Notes: generated from the letters alone by a model not told the origin. A stretch of 64,000 bases of DNA from Gemmatimonadota bacterium (GCA_003697105.1 RFFQ01000146.1:1-64000), one strand, 5' to 3'. Positions 8,438 to 17,633 are shown, counted from the first letter of the stretch. Numbers and translations: made by a program.

Positions 8438-9274
8438 ATGCTAAACTTTCAAAAAATGTTGATTGATGCGTTCACAACGGAATTGGAGACCGCATTTATC
8501 CGTACCTATGGGGACTTAAAACGAGATTTTAGCTCTTTTTTTGCTTGGGCGGGTCGGCTAGCCCTTGAAAATATCTGCAACTCGGATTTGCTATACCATA
8601 ATGTGGACCATACCATGCTTGTTGCCTTGGCGGGTCAAGAGATTTTGATTGGAAAACATCTAAGTGAAGGCGGAGTTTCTCCGGGGGATTGGACCCATGT
8701 TTTGCTCGCCTTACTTTGCCACGATATTGGATATGTCCGGGGTGTTTGCCAGAATGATGGCAACGGAAAATATGCGACGGGGGTTGGTTCCGAGGTGGTC
8801 GAACTCCCCGCCGGGGGTGCCGATGCGGCATTAGCCCCGTATCATGTGGATCGAAGTAAACTGTTTATTCGAGAACGGTTTGGGGGGCGCTTAATGATCG
8901 ACCTAGACCCAGACAGAGTTGAGTCATACATTGAAATGACGCGGTTCCCACCCCCGGATGATGCCTTCTATAAGGATACTACCGGTTATGGCGGGTTGGT
9001 CCGGGCGGCAGATTTTATCGGGCAACTTGGTGACCCAAACTACCTCCGCAAGATTCCGGCATTGTTTTATGAATTTGAAGAAATCGGTCTGAATGAAAAA
9101 AGCGGGTATAAAAATCCGCAAGATATGCGGCAAAACTACGCCAAATTTTATTGGGATGTCGTCAGCCCGTACATTCAACCGGCGTTGAAATATTTACGGA
9201 TTACACAGGAAGGTAAACAGTGGATTGCAAATTTGTATGCGAATGTGTTCTCGGTGGAGCACAATCAAGGATAA
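8438..9274 (+). CDS. HD-fold metal-dependent phosphohydrolase-like protein
   Basis: A 278-residue protein whose N-terminal half contains an HD-type metal site: a His in YHNVDHTM (about residue 60) and the HD pair in LLCHDIGYVRG (about residue 98). HD proteins hydrolyse phosphate esters or cyclic dinucleotides. The exact substrate cannot be read, and the GYP motif of c-di-GMP HD-GYP enzymes is absent. The ATG has GAGG seven nt upstream, and the gene follows the RsbX-like gene by 26 nt, so it is probably the last cistron of the partner-switch operon. Its stop codon lies one base from the stop of the convergent histidine-kinase gene. Confidence 0.75.
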   Translation: MLNFQKMLIDAFTTELETAFIRTYGDLKRDFSSFFAWAGRLALENICNSDLLYHNVDHTMLVALAGQEILIGKHLSEGGVSPGDWTHVLLALLCHDIGYVRGVCQNDGNGKYATGVGSEVVELPAGGADAALAPYHVDRSKLFIRERFGGRLMIDLDPDRVESYIEMTRFPPPDDAFYKDTTGYGGLVRAADFIGQLGDPNYLRKIPALFYEFEEIGLNEKSGYKNPQDMRQNYAKFYWDVVSPYIQPALKYLRITQEGKQWIANLYANVFSVEHNQG

Positions 9275-9275
9275 G

Positions 9276-11219
9276 TCAGGCTTTTTTCAGAATAAAATAG
9301 AAGATACTACCCTCTCCTTTCTTACTTTCAACCCCAACGCGTCCTCCCAGTTTTTCCACAATCCGTTGAACAATGGATAAACCGAGTCCTTGTCCTTGGG
9401 CACGCACCTGATGCAAGCGGGTAAACTCCGTAAACAAGCGTTGTTGATCGGCAATTGAAAGCCCCTCGCCGTTATCTTTCACCCAAAATTTAATCTCGTC
9501 ATTTTCGAGTTCAGTAAAGCCCAGTTCCACCCGCGGGGGCTCACCCCCGTATTTTAAAGCATTGCTGATGTAATTTGCCAATACTTCCTCAATCCACGGT
9601 TCGTAACCCATGGCAGGGGGCCAGGACTCTGGTTCAAGGATGTCCGCCTGATGCTTTTTGATCATGTAATCGAGCCGGTGTTTTACCTCCGAGACCACTC
9701 GGTGGATATCCATGGGCACCTGATTTACTTCTTGCTTGCGCACACTGGCGAGAAGAAGTAATTCATTGATAATATTTTTCATCCGGCGGGCATTGACATT
9801 GATGTCCCGAACACAATCTTTCCGGTTCTCGTCCGTCATACTGTCGTAAAAGGAGTCTAGCATTTGTGCAAATCCCATCAAGCCGGTTAAGGGGCTTTTT
9901 AGGTCGTGAGCGACCGTATGGGCAAACGCATCGAGTTCTTCGTTCCGTTTCTTCAGTTCTTCTTCGGCGAGCTTTCGTTCGGTGATGTCCCGAATAATCA
10001 CCAGTAAATCATCCACAATGTTGACGGCGGCAATCCGGGCTTCATAAAAGCGAAGTTGACCATTTGTAATTTGATCATATTCAACCACGTCAATTTCATT
10101 GGATTCCAAAAAATCTTTGGCGGAATGTATGACATGATGAGCAATTTCGGCGGGTAATATGGTATCAATGGTTTTTCCCACAAATTCATTACTGGAGGTC
10201 TCCTTGTCCGCTTGACGCCCGATTTTGTAATCCACAATGATACCTTCTTTGGTGATCTGGAACATTGAATCGGGGATCGCATTGAGAAGGGCTTGGTATT
10301 GAGCTTCACTTTTGTGAAGGGCGCGTTCGGCGAGTTTTTGATCCGTAATATCCCGGGCAATCCCACAAATTCCGGTAATTTCACCAAAAATATTACGCAT
10401 GGGGGCTTTGACCGAGCGGAACGTAATCGGAATACCCCGCACCGTATTGATATGTTCTTCTTCGATGGTGTTACCTTCCAGTACCGCGATATCCGGTTTT
10501 TCGGTATTTTGACCCGCTTCTTCACCGAAAATTTCCCGGTCTGTTTTGCCCAATAGTTCAGACGCGGGTAACCCAAAAAGGCGCTCGGTTGCGGGATTCA
10601 CCAAACGGTACGCTAAATTCTGATCTTTAATAAAAATGGCATCTTTTGCCGTATCCACAATGGCAGTCAGTTGTTCTTCCGTGCGCTTGCGGGCTTCTTC
10701 CGCTAGCCGGTGTTCGGTAATATCCCGCGCAATACCGCAGATACCGATAATTTTCCCGTAGGCATCGCGGAGCGGGTTTTTAACGGTATGAAACGTTGCC
10801 GTGAACCCCCGCACTTCGGATTGATGCTCTTCTTCTATGGTTCGTCCTGCCAGTACCCCTTGTTCCACACGGCGACTCAACCGCGCATTTTCATCGTCAC
10901 CAAAAATTTCTTCGTCAGTTCGACCCAGTATTTCATCACTGGTTTTTCCCAGCAACTTTTCCATGGCGGGATTTACCAAAGCGTACCGTAGCTGATGATC
11001 TTTGATGAAAATGGCATCCGGAGCGGTGTTGATGATTGCCATCAGTTGGTCATTTTGTTGCTTAAACTGCTCAAAATAACGCTGGTAACGCTGGATTTCT
11101 GCCTGTCGCTCCCGATTGGCATTGCTCAACATTTCTTCGATCTGTTTCAATCGAGCCACTTCTTGTTGGAGGTGCTCGATTTTGTCTTGTAGCGAACTGG
11201 TATTGGTGTCGGTGATCAT
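9276..11219 (-). CDS. triple-PAS sensor histidine kinase
   Basis: A probably cytoplasmic histidine kinase; no transmembrane segment is visible. An N-terminal coiled coil (about 8-55) is followed by three PAS domains (about 58-175, 182-297 and 300-418). Next come a HisKA domain with phosphoacceptor His in AHTVAHDLKSPL (about residue 435) and a HATPase_c domain with DNGEGLS and GQGLGLS boxes. The first two PAS domains are close copies, sharing the IxIKDxxLxYxLVNPA pattern and the ICGIARDIT end, which indicates an internal duplication. PAS ligands cannot be inferred. It is the last gene of the long minus-strand operon starting near 19.1 kb, 75 nt after exbD. No response regulator is adjacent. 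Confidence 0.93.
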   Translation of the reverse strand: MITDTNTSSLQDKIEHLQQEVARLKQIEEMLSNANRERQAEIQRYQRYFEQFKQQNDQLMAIINTAPDAIFIKDHQLRYALVNPAMEKLLGKTSDEILGRTDEEIFGDDENARLSRRVEQGVLAGRTIEEEHQSEVRGFTATFHTVKNPLRDAYGKIIGICGIARDITEHRLAEEARKRTEEQLTAIVDTAKDAIFIKDQNLAYRLVNPATERLFGLPASELLGKTDREIFGEEAGQNTEKPDIAVLEGNTIEEEHINTVRGIPITFRSVKAPMRNIFGEITGICGIARDITDQKLAERALHKSEAQYQALLNAIPDSMFQITKEGIIVDYKIGRQADKETSSNEFVGKTIDTILPAEIAHHVIHSAKDFLESNEIDVVEYDQITNGQLRFYEARIAAVNIVDDLLVIIRDITERKLAEEELKKRNEELDAFAHTVAHDLKSPLTGLMGFAQMLDSFYDSMTDENRKDCVRDINVNARRMKNIINELLLLASVRKQEVNQVPMDIHRVVSEVKHRLDYMIKKHQADILEPESWPPAMGYEPWIEEVLANYISNALKYGGEPPRVELGFTELENDEIKFWVKDNGEGLSIADQQRLFTEFTRLHQVRAQGQGLGLSIVQRIVEKLGGRVGVESKKGEGSIFYFILKKA

Positions 11220-11294
11220 ATCCTTGTACGCCTCTTTCCTTCAGTTATCCCTTCATCATTTTTGTTTGGGAAGGATGAAACCTGAGGTCTCCAT

Positions 11295-11693
11295 TTATTT
11301 ATCCTGCGTGGCAATCATTACTTTTTCGGCTCCGGCAGTTTTAGCCGCGTCAATGAGTTCTACAGCACTTTGCAAACTGACCTCTGCATCGGCTTTGACG
11401 ATCACAACCTGGTCCGGTTTGGCGCTAATCAGCCATTCCAAATAGTTGACCAATTCGCTTTTAACGACCGGTTTGTCGTTCACATAAATGGTACGGTCTT
11501 GTGTCAAAGTGATTGTGATTGACTGATCGATATTATCCGCCTCGGTCGCGGCTTCTGGAAGATTTACTTTAATGCCCGGTTGCATCACGAATGAGGCGGA
11601 GAGGAGGAAAAAAATCAACAGTAAAAAGATAATGTCCGTCAGGGCAATACCGCCAACGGTGGAAAGTTGTTTTTGATGGGTTTCAAATTTCAT
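11295..11693 (-). CDS. exbD: ExbD/TolR-family proton-channel component
   Basis: Biopolymer transport protein of the ExbB-ExbD/TolQ-TolR type, which couples proton motive force to TonB or Tol action. From the start chosen here it is 132 residues: a short cytoplasmic N-terminus, one transmembrane helix (about 20-40, in LTDIIFLLLIFFLLS, with the conserved proton-pathway Asp), then a periplasmic domain. The track start at 11741 is too early; ATG 11693 has AGGAG seven nt upstream. It overlaps the end of the cyclic-DPG synthetase gene. No exbB/tolQ gene is adjacent, and the TonB protein of this window lies 50 kb away, so its partners must be elsewhere. Confidence 0.9.
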   Translation of the reverse strand: MKFETHQKQLSTVGGIALTDIIFLLLIFFLLSASFVMQPGIKVNLPEAATEADNIDQSITITLTQDRTIYVNDKPVVKSELVNYLEWLISAKPDQVVIVKADAEVSLQSAVELIDAAKTAGAEKVMIATQDK

Positions 11694-13071
11694 TGAGATT
11701 CTCCTGGCGTTGGTTGAACCGGTTTCGAGCTGTGTGGGCAAGGCTTAAAATGGATTGGGCAAATTCCGTTGTGGATTGGTGTAAGGGTTGGGGGATGTTA
11801 TCCGCATAAACCACGGTTAACCCGCGTTCGATGCCGATCCGTGTAACGACATCAATGGCGGCGGCTTTGACCTCCACCAGCAGAGTATCGATGGTTTCTT
11901 GTGCCAAAAGGCGATCCATTTCCATTCGTAATTTGGGTCGATTGGACAGTGAATGAGACCGCCCCACCACCTGACAGTTATAGGTTTCTTCCAGATAATT
12001 CGAGAGGATGGCTCCCATCTTTTCGGGGGCGGTGGTGGCGTATAAAACACGTTTATTTTCAATTGGTTGCAAAGGTCGGGGTCGAAAGATGGTTTGGAGG
12101 AGGGTTGCTTGTGGATTAAGCCGGCGGATATATGTTGTCATGTTGGCAATCATTTCGGGAGTTGCCACCGGTTCTTCACACAACGTCAACACAATGGCGT
12201 CTGCCTTGCGGACGCGGTAGGGTCCCATGTAACCGCTAACGTACTCCAATGGTTGGTGAGCACCGACACAAAGTAACCACGCATCGACTCGAATCGGGGG
12301 TATAGAAGCCCCGCTACCCTCAAAAATGACAAAATTATGATCCAGTTGATTGGCGATTTCCGTACCTTGGGGGACGGTAGAAGTGTAAACGACACCAGCA
12401 AACCCGCCACCACAGCGCCGGCAACCGATAGTGGTCAACCGGGATAAAAGTGCATCTTCATAATGATCGGAGGCGGCGTGTTTACCCTGTTTTGCGGCGT
12501 GGTAGAAAAATTCCGGGGTCATTTGCAAGGTTTCCCCATGCAGAACTTCTGGTACTGCCGGACCCCCTCGTCCCATAGTGACAATGCAGGGATGAAAATC
12601 CGTTTCAAAACCTTCCTGCCCGCTGATCAAACGCCCGGTATATGCCCCGAAGGCAGTTTTACCGATGCGCTTGCCGGTACCCACAATTGAGAGGGCAGGT
12701 TTCTGGCAGTTATTGACAAATTCCGGTGGTGTAAAACAAAAATCGGCTCCTTCGTAGATCACATCTGCTGCTAAAATCAAGTTTGCCATCTCAAAGCGCT
12801 CGTGGTAGCCGGCAACCGGTTCATCGCTCAGATCAACCATGGTGTCGGGGTGGTAAAGCTCTATTGCGTTTTGGATGGCATTCAGCGGCTTTTCGGCATA
12901 GACCACCGGAACCCCTAAGTCGTTCAGGTCATCCATCGTGCCGATTTTTTCCGTACCGCCAATAAATACGGTAGCGACGACGTCGTAATGTTTCACGGTG
13001 CGGAGGTGTTCCAGAGCGGCTTTGTTGACGGGAAGATAATGTTCGCCATCGATGAGGGCGATCGCTCTCAT
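11683..13071 (-). CDS. cpgS: cyclic 2,3-diphosphoglycerate synthetase
   Basis: Forms the intramolecular pyrophosphate of 2,3-diphosphoglycerate in an ATP-dependent step, giving cyclic 2,3-DPG, a thermoprotective and phosphate-rich solute known from thermophilic methanogens. Recognised from the N-terminal ALIDGEHYLPV, the P-loop-like VGTGKRIGKTA (about residue 137), the RRCGGGFAG cysteine motif and the conserved FEGSGASIPP segment. Length (462-472 aa) matches the archaeal enzyme. ATG 13071 with GGAG five nt upstream is preferred because the family begins almost at ALIDGEHY. ATG 13101, which overlaps the 2-phosphoglycerate kinase stop as ATGA, is the alternative. It is adjacent to, and coupled with, the gene for the enzyme that makes its substrate. 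The annotation rests on recognition, not alignment. Confidence 0.87.
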   Translation of the reverse strand: MRAIALIDGEHYLPVNKAALEHLRTVKHYDVVATVFIGGTEKIGTMDDLNDLGVPVVYAEKPLNAIQNAIELYHPDTMVDLSDEPVAGYHERFEMANLILAADVIYEGADFCFTPPEFVNNCQKPALSIVGTGKRIGKTAFGAYTGRLISGQEGFETDFHPCIVTMGRGGPAVPEVLHGETLQMTPEFFYHAAKQGKHAASDHYEDALLSRLTTIGCRRCGGGFAGVVYTSTVPQGTEIANQLDHNFVIFEGSGASIPPIRVDAWLLCVGAHQPLEYVSGYMGPYRVRKADAIVLTLCEEPVATPEMIANMTTYIRRLNPQATLLQTIFRPRPLQPIENKRVLYATTAPEKMGAILSNYLEETYNCQVVGRSHSLSNRPKLRMEMDRLLAQETIDTLLVEVKAAAIDVVTRIGIERGLTVVYADNIPQPLHQSTTEFAQSILSLAHTARNRFNQRQENLNEI

Positions 13072-13097
13072 ACGGTCTCCGGTACTAAAATTTGAGA

Positions 13098-14294
13098 TCA
13101 TGTGCTTTTTTCCTGGGTAATTTGGGCTAAATGATCCATCACCAGATGGGTGGCTTGGCGAATCGCCTCGTCCAAATTTTCATTATCCACTAACGGAACA
13201 TCATACTTTTTGGCTTGGTTGATCAAATACTGCTGAATCTGGCGGATACTTCCCAGATTTTTCAGATAGGTCTCGGCACGGCGCTGGCGGGCTTCGTTTT
13301 CGCGATGGATAAAATGGCTACGGTGTGCCGTTTCATCTTGGGTAATTACCGCGAACGAAAAGACATTGGGGTGATGGATATACTTCCGGTCGAGCATTCC
13401 CGGTACCACATGGACACCCTCTACAATAATGTCCAGATTTTCGCGCAAAGCGCGTTCTACCAGCGCATTGATCCCGACCATCACTTGGCGGGCTTGCTCC
13501 CGAAATGCTGTAATTATTTTTTCCGGGACCGTGTCTCCCGGAGTCGGTACCTCCCGGTATGCCACATAAGATGAATGGTGGAGGTACGGGGCGATTTTGT
13601 CGGTGAAAATGGTACGCATGACCTCCCGAATAATATCTGTGGAGACGAAACGACCGATTTCAAAACGGGATGCCAATTTTCGGGCAAGCGTGGATTTTCC
13701 GGAACCGGTTGCGCCGCCAATCAGGAGAATAATTGGCGATGTATTTGTTTTAACCTCCTGATAGTCCATGTATTGTTTGGAATACGTGTACCCAAATGAA
13801 TGTGCCAAATAGGTAGAGACAAATTCTTGCAATTGTTTCTGGGTAATGTCAGTAAAGCCTTGATTCAGCAGGCTTTGTTCGATGTCTCTTGCCGTTGTGA
13901 TGGCGTCTGTGGGTTCTAAACCGATATTTTTAAGTCCTTGTGCCAATATCCAGCGGGAATAAGGGACACTCGAGTTGCCCGTCCGAACCATCACCCGCCG
14001 TTTGGGTATGCTGGTGTGTAAGTGGTAGTACTCTGCAACATCGTGCAAGCCTTCTTCACGCAGGACATGATAAACCATTTGCTTGAGGTCGGCAAGTTGG
14101 AGGTATGGTTGCTCTTTTTTCCTCAACTGGGTACCGACAATCCGGGCAACTTCATAAGCGGCTTCAATCTCTAATCCGTTATTTGTGAGGGATTTCGCTA
14201 AAATGCCTTTGGAAAAGGGGAAGTACGAAATGCCGTCAAAAATGTAAATAATTCGTTCCTGACGTTTTTCGTATTCGTGGTTTATCTCGGTCAT
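13098..14294 (-). CDS. pgk2: 2-phosphoglycerate kinase with two ATP-cone domains
   Basis: Phosphorylates 2-phosphoglycerate to 2,3-diphosphoglycerate, the first step of cyclic-2,3-DPG synthesis. Two tandem ATP-cone-like nucleotide-sensing domains fill the N-terminal half (about 14-92 and 100-170; note [11 protein letters not shown] and [11 protein letters not shown]). A P-loop kinase domain follows (Walker [11 protein letters not shown] at about 193-202), with the family pattern [13 protein letters not shown] and [11 protein letters not shown]. Archaeal 2PGK, as I recall it, is about 300 residues with one ATP-cone, so this 398-residue protein has an extra regulatory domain. It overlaps glyQ by four nt (ATGA) upstream and the synthetase gene downstream. 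Bifunctional or alternative kinase roles are possible, but the pairing supports this call. Confidence 0.87.
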   Translation of the reverse strand: MTEINHEYEKRQERIIYIFDGISYFPFSKGILAKSLTNNGLEIEAAYEVARIVGTQLRKKEQPYLQLADLKQMVYHVLREEGLHDVAEYYHLHTSIPKRRVMVRTGNSSVPYSRWILAQGLKNIGLEPTDAITTARDIEQSLLNQGFTDITQKQLQEFVSTYLAHSFGYTYSKQYMDYQEVKTNTSPIILLIGGATGSGKSTLARKLASRFEIGRFVSTDIIREVMRTIFTDKIAPYLHHSSYVAYREVPTPGDTVPEKIITAFREQARQVMVGINALVERALRENLDIIVEGVHVVPGMLDRKYIHHPNVFSFAVITQDETAHRSHFIHRENEARQRRAETYLKNLGSIRQIQQYLINQAKKYDVPLVDNENLDEAIRQATHLVMDHLAQITQEKST

Positions 14295-15157
14295 GCCGCA
14301 ACCTGTTGTTGGTATCCCACATACGCACGTGCCACTTTACGGGCAAGGTTGCGTACTCGTCCAATAAAGCGTACTCGTTCTGTCACACTAATGGCACCCC
14401 GTGCATCTAATAAATTAAAGAGATGAGAGCATTTCATGGTCATTTCATAAGCCGGATGTATCAGCGGATGCTCCTGCTCTAACGCAAGCAAGCGCTGGGT
14501 TTCGCGCTCATACATATCAAACAGGTTGAAGAGCATTGCCGTGTCGGCTACTTCAAAATTATAAGTGGAGTGTTCGTATTCTGGATCGAAATACACATCA
14601 CCGTAGGTGAAATTACCGACCCACTTAATCTTTTTGAAATCGTCCACATTTTGGATGTACATCGCAATTCGTTCCAGACCGTAGGTCAATTCGACGGAAA
14701 TCGGATTGAGGTCAAACCCGGCAACTTGCTGAAAATAAGTAAACTGGGAGATCTCGATCCCATCAAGCCAAACCTGCCACCCAAGCCCCCAAGCTCCGAG
14801 TGTCGGAGATTCCCAATCATCCTCAATGAAGCGGACATCATGTTTATCCACCTCGACCCCTAACTCCCGCAAGCTGTTGAGGTACAAGTCTTGAATATCA
14901 TCTGGGGAGGGTTTTAACAGCACTTGGTACTGAAAAAAGTGTTGCATCCGGTTGGGATTTTCGCCGTACCGACCGTCTTTGGGGCGGCGGGAGGGCTGAA
15001 CATAAGCGGTTTTCCACTCTTTTTCACCGAGTGCCCACAGAAATGTGGCTGGGTGAAACGTACCGGCGCCCATTTCCAGATCATACGGCTGGCGGATGAT
15101 ACAACCATAATCTGCCCAATATTGTTGTAAGTTGAAAATGATTGATTGAAAGTCCAT
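14291..15157 (-). CDS. glyQ: glycyl-tRNA synthetase alpha subunit
   Basis: Catalytic alpha subunit of the bacterial alpha2-beta2 GlyRS, which charges tRNA(Gly). It is recognised by the near-invariant opening ([20 protein letters not shown]), the class II motif region [15 protein letters not shown], and [16 protein letters not shown]. It is 288 residues, the normal family length. ATG 15157 is preferred over TTG 15160; AAGGAG lies about eight nt upstream. The beta subunit gene glyS, normally directly downstream, is missing: the next gene, overlapping by four nt, is 2-phosphoglycerate kinase. GlyS must be encoded elsewhere. The enzyme cannot work as alpha alone in known systems. Confidence 0.97.
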   Translation of the reverse strand: MDFQSIIFNLQQYWADYGCIIRQPYDLEMGAGTFHPATFLWALGEKEWKTAYVQPSRRPKDGRYGENPNRMQHFFQYQVLLKPSPDDIQDLYLNSLRELGVEVDKHDVRFIEDDWESPTLGAWGLGWQVWLDGIEISQFTYFQQVAGFDLNPISVELTYGLERIAMYIQNVDDFKKIKWVGNFTYGDVYFDPEYEHSTYNFEVADTAMLFNLFDMYERETQRLLALEQEHPLIHPAYEMTMKCSHLFNLLDARGAISVTERVRFIGRVRNLARKVARAYVGYQQQVAA

Positions 15158-15197
15158 CAAAAATGCTCCTTATTTTATATGTACACGGTACTAAAAT

Positions 15198-17633
15198 TTA
15201 CATCCGGTATAATTCGATATATTTCCAATAATTATTCATCACGATTTTGACATAATTCCGAGTTTCACTGAATTTAATATCTTCCACAAATTCATCAATA
15301 TCGCCACTCGTGTTACTACTCAGCCAGTGTGCGGCGTTCCCCGGACCCCCATTGTATGCCGCCAAAGCCACTTCGGGTTGGTTGTCAAAGCGGTGTAATT
15401 GCTGGCTAAAATAGTATGTCCCAAAATGGATACTATTTTCCGGCAGGTACAAGTCCTCGATCTCAAATTGTGGAATATCCAATTCGCGGACAATCTGGCG
15501 GGCGGTGGGAGGGATGATTTGCATCAAACCACGGGCGTTCGCCGGACTGGTCGCTCGTGGGTTATAGGCGCTTTCCTGCCGGATCAACGCACAAATTAAC
15601 AACGGGTCCACCTTACGCAATCGAGCTTCTCGTTGCACAATGGGAGCGTAACATATCGGCAGACGTAGCCGTTCGATTCCCCGGGGAATATCCCGTTTAA
15701 GCTGGCGGGCAATATCCTCTGCACAGCGCCGGGCGTGGTCATGAAACTGAATCTCATCATAAGCTTTGGCTAAAGCATACAAAAAGTGGAGGTTATTGCC
15801 GGATTCATCCTCCACGGTTTGGAATTCGGTATATGCTTCTTCGTACAAACCTAAATCCAGTAAAAGTTCCCCTTTTTGCAGATGCACATTGGACGCCCGA
15901 ATCTCATCTATCCTGAGAACAGGTGAAATAAGGGATAACCGCTCTTGTGTTGTGCTGTCTTCCGCAGTTTTTGCTTGTTCATCCAGATACGGTATTTCCA
16001 TATCTACAAATTGGTTCCAATCCACTTGACCCAGTTGGGCTTGTGCCCGCCGGGCGTAATACGTATCGGGATAATCCTCGATAACCTTTTGAAATGCCTC
16101 ACTGGCAGCAAATTGATTCCCCATTTTTTGGTAATTTTTGCCGATCCAGTATGTTGCCTGTGCCGCGTAATTTTCGCCCCGATAGTTGCGAATCATCCGT
16201 TGGCAGGCTTGGATGGAGTTTGCATAATCTCCCAATTTGTAGTAACCCATGACCATGCGCCACAACGCTAACGAACCGTACTTTCGTCCGGGATTACGTT
16301 TATAGAGGGTTTCATAGGTGCGGATTGCCGGTTTCAACTGGTGTTGCCGCTCGTAAATTCGTCCGATCTCATAATAGGCGTCGTTCACATTCCGCCAATG
16401 CCCCGGATGATTTTTGATGAAGTGTTGGTAATGTTCTAGGGCAAGATCATCCTCACCCATTTTCCGGTAACATTCGCAGATTCGTTTTTCGGCATAGGGG
16501 CGCCACTTACTGCGGGGGTGTTGCCGGATCAATTCACGATAAACCGTGATTGCGCTGGCTTCTAAGTCCATTCGTTCATAGGTGCGACCGATCTGGTAGT
16601 AAATTTTGTCATTTTCGGGATGGTGGGGATTTTCGGCTAAAAGATGTTCATAGATGGCAATCGCCTGTTTCCAAAAGCCTTGATTGGAGATGATTTCCGC
16701 CCGTAACAGTTGATCGGTGTATGTTTCGGTCACGTTTAGTTTTTGCAACCGCTGGGTGGCGCGATAGGCGGCGGTGGTTTGGGGGTAACGTTTCGCAATT
16801 AATTGGTAGTTTTTGATGGCGCGGGAGGTGTTGCCTTGCTGTTCGTAAATTTCACTGATGCGATAGTGGTATTCTGCTTTACGGTATTTGTCTTTTTCAG
16901 CGTTGAGTAACCGGCGATATTGGGTTAATGCCGGATCATAGGCTTCCATTTGGTAGTAACATTCTGCTAGTTGTTCCCGGACCTGCCAGTTGAGCACGCT
17001 CTCGGGATACATTTCGTCGATATGTTTCAGATGCGTTTCGGCATGTTCATATTCTCCCCGGGCGATTTGGCACTGGGCGATGAAGAACTCGATGTAATCC
17101 ACAAGGAGGGGAAGATGTGGCTGTGCCCGGCGATAATACGTCACGGCGCGCTCATACAATTTTAATTGCTGACAAGCATAGCCCAGTTGGAACAGGCTGA
17201 CCGGCGTTCGTGGGTCTTCGGGGAATTGCGTAATGACATATTGTAATTTATCGACGGCGTGCCCGTATTTTTTTGCCCGAAACAGTGCATTTGCCAACCG
17301 AAAATGCACGTTTTGAGAAAGCACAAAATTTTGGTAGGAGGTCACCAGGGTGTTCAACTTATCCGACGCTTGATCATAATCTCCCAGATATTCATAGCAG
17401 CCGGCAATTTGGGACAATCCCCACACCGCGACCGCCGCATTGTCAATTCGTTGCAAAATATAATTGTACTGCTCTATTGCCTCCGAATACCGCCCCTCTA
17501 AATAGAGTTGATCGGCGAGAGCCAATTCGTCTTCCGGGAAATAGTCCCCGGAGACCGATTCGCTCACGAAGATCGACTCCAGATGAATTACGGTGATAAG
17601 GATCAACAATATCGGAACGAATGGTGGGCGCAT
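15198..17633 (-). CDS. TPR-repeat soluble lytic murein transglycosylase
   Basis: Periplasmic or outer-membrane-associated enzyme that cleaves peptidoglycan glycan strands to 1,6-anhydromuropeptides. A signal peptide (about 1-29) precedes a very long run of TPR-type helical repeats (about 34-630; many units of the form YxxIGRxYERxxxxxxAI). A C-terminal SLT domain follows (about 660-790), with the catalytic Glu in LIRQESAYNP and the family motifs GLMQIIPPTA and ALAAYNGGPGN. At 811 residues it is longer than E. coli Slt (about 645), mainly through extra TPRs, which may recruit envelope partners. GGAG lies eight nt before the ATG. It sits between the DUF512 gene and glyQ, with 37-40 nt gaps, in the same operon. 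Confidence 0.93.
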   Translation of the reverse strand: MRPPFVPILLILITVIHLESIFVSESVSGDYFPEDELALADQLYLEGRYSEAIEQYNYILQRIDNAAVAVWGLSQIAGCYEYLGDYDQASDKLNTLVTSYQNFVLSQNVHFRLANALFRAKKYGHAVDKLQYVITQFPEDPRTPVSLFQLGYACQQLKLYERAVTYYRRAQPHLPLLVDYIEFFIAQCQIARGEYEHAETHLKHIDEMYPESVLNWQVREQLAECYYQMEAYDPALTQYRRLLNAEKDKYRKAEYHYRISEIYEQQGNTSRAIKNYQLIAKRYPQTTAAYRATQRLQKLNVTETYTDQLLRAEIISNQGFWKQAIAIYEHLLAENPHHPENDKIYYQIGRTYERMDLEASAITVYRELIRQHPRSKWRPYAEKRICECYRKMGEDDLALEHYQHFIKNHPGHWRNVNDAYYEIGRIYERQHQLKPAIRTYETLYKRNPGRKYGSLALWRMVMGYYKLGDYANSIQACQRMIRNYRGENYAAQATYWIGKNYQKMGNQFAASEAFQKVIEDYPDTYYARRAQAQLGQVDWNQFVDMEIPYLDEQAKTAEDSTTQERLSLISPVLRIDEIRASNVHLQKGELLLDLGLYEEAYTEFQTVEDESGNNLHFLYALAKAYDEIQFHDHARRCAEDIARQLKRDIPRGIERLRLPICYAPIVQREARLRKVDPLLICALIRQESAYNPRATSPANARGLMQIIPPTARQIVRELDIPQFEIEDLYLPENSIHFGTYYFSQQLHRFDNQPEVALAAYNGGPGNAAHWLSSNTSGDIDEFVEDIKFSETRNYVKIVMNNYWKYIELYRM

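Noticed and set aside
9998-10576. 192-residue minus-strand ORF in a second frame of the triple-PAS kinase gene
   Set aside because: It lies wholly inside the kinase gene, whose own frame has intact PAS, HisKA and HATPase motifs; the alternative frame has none.
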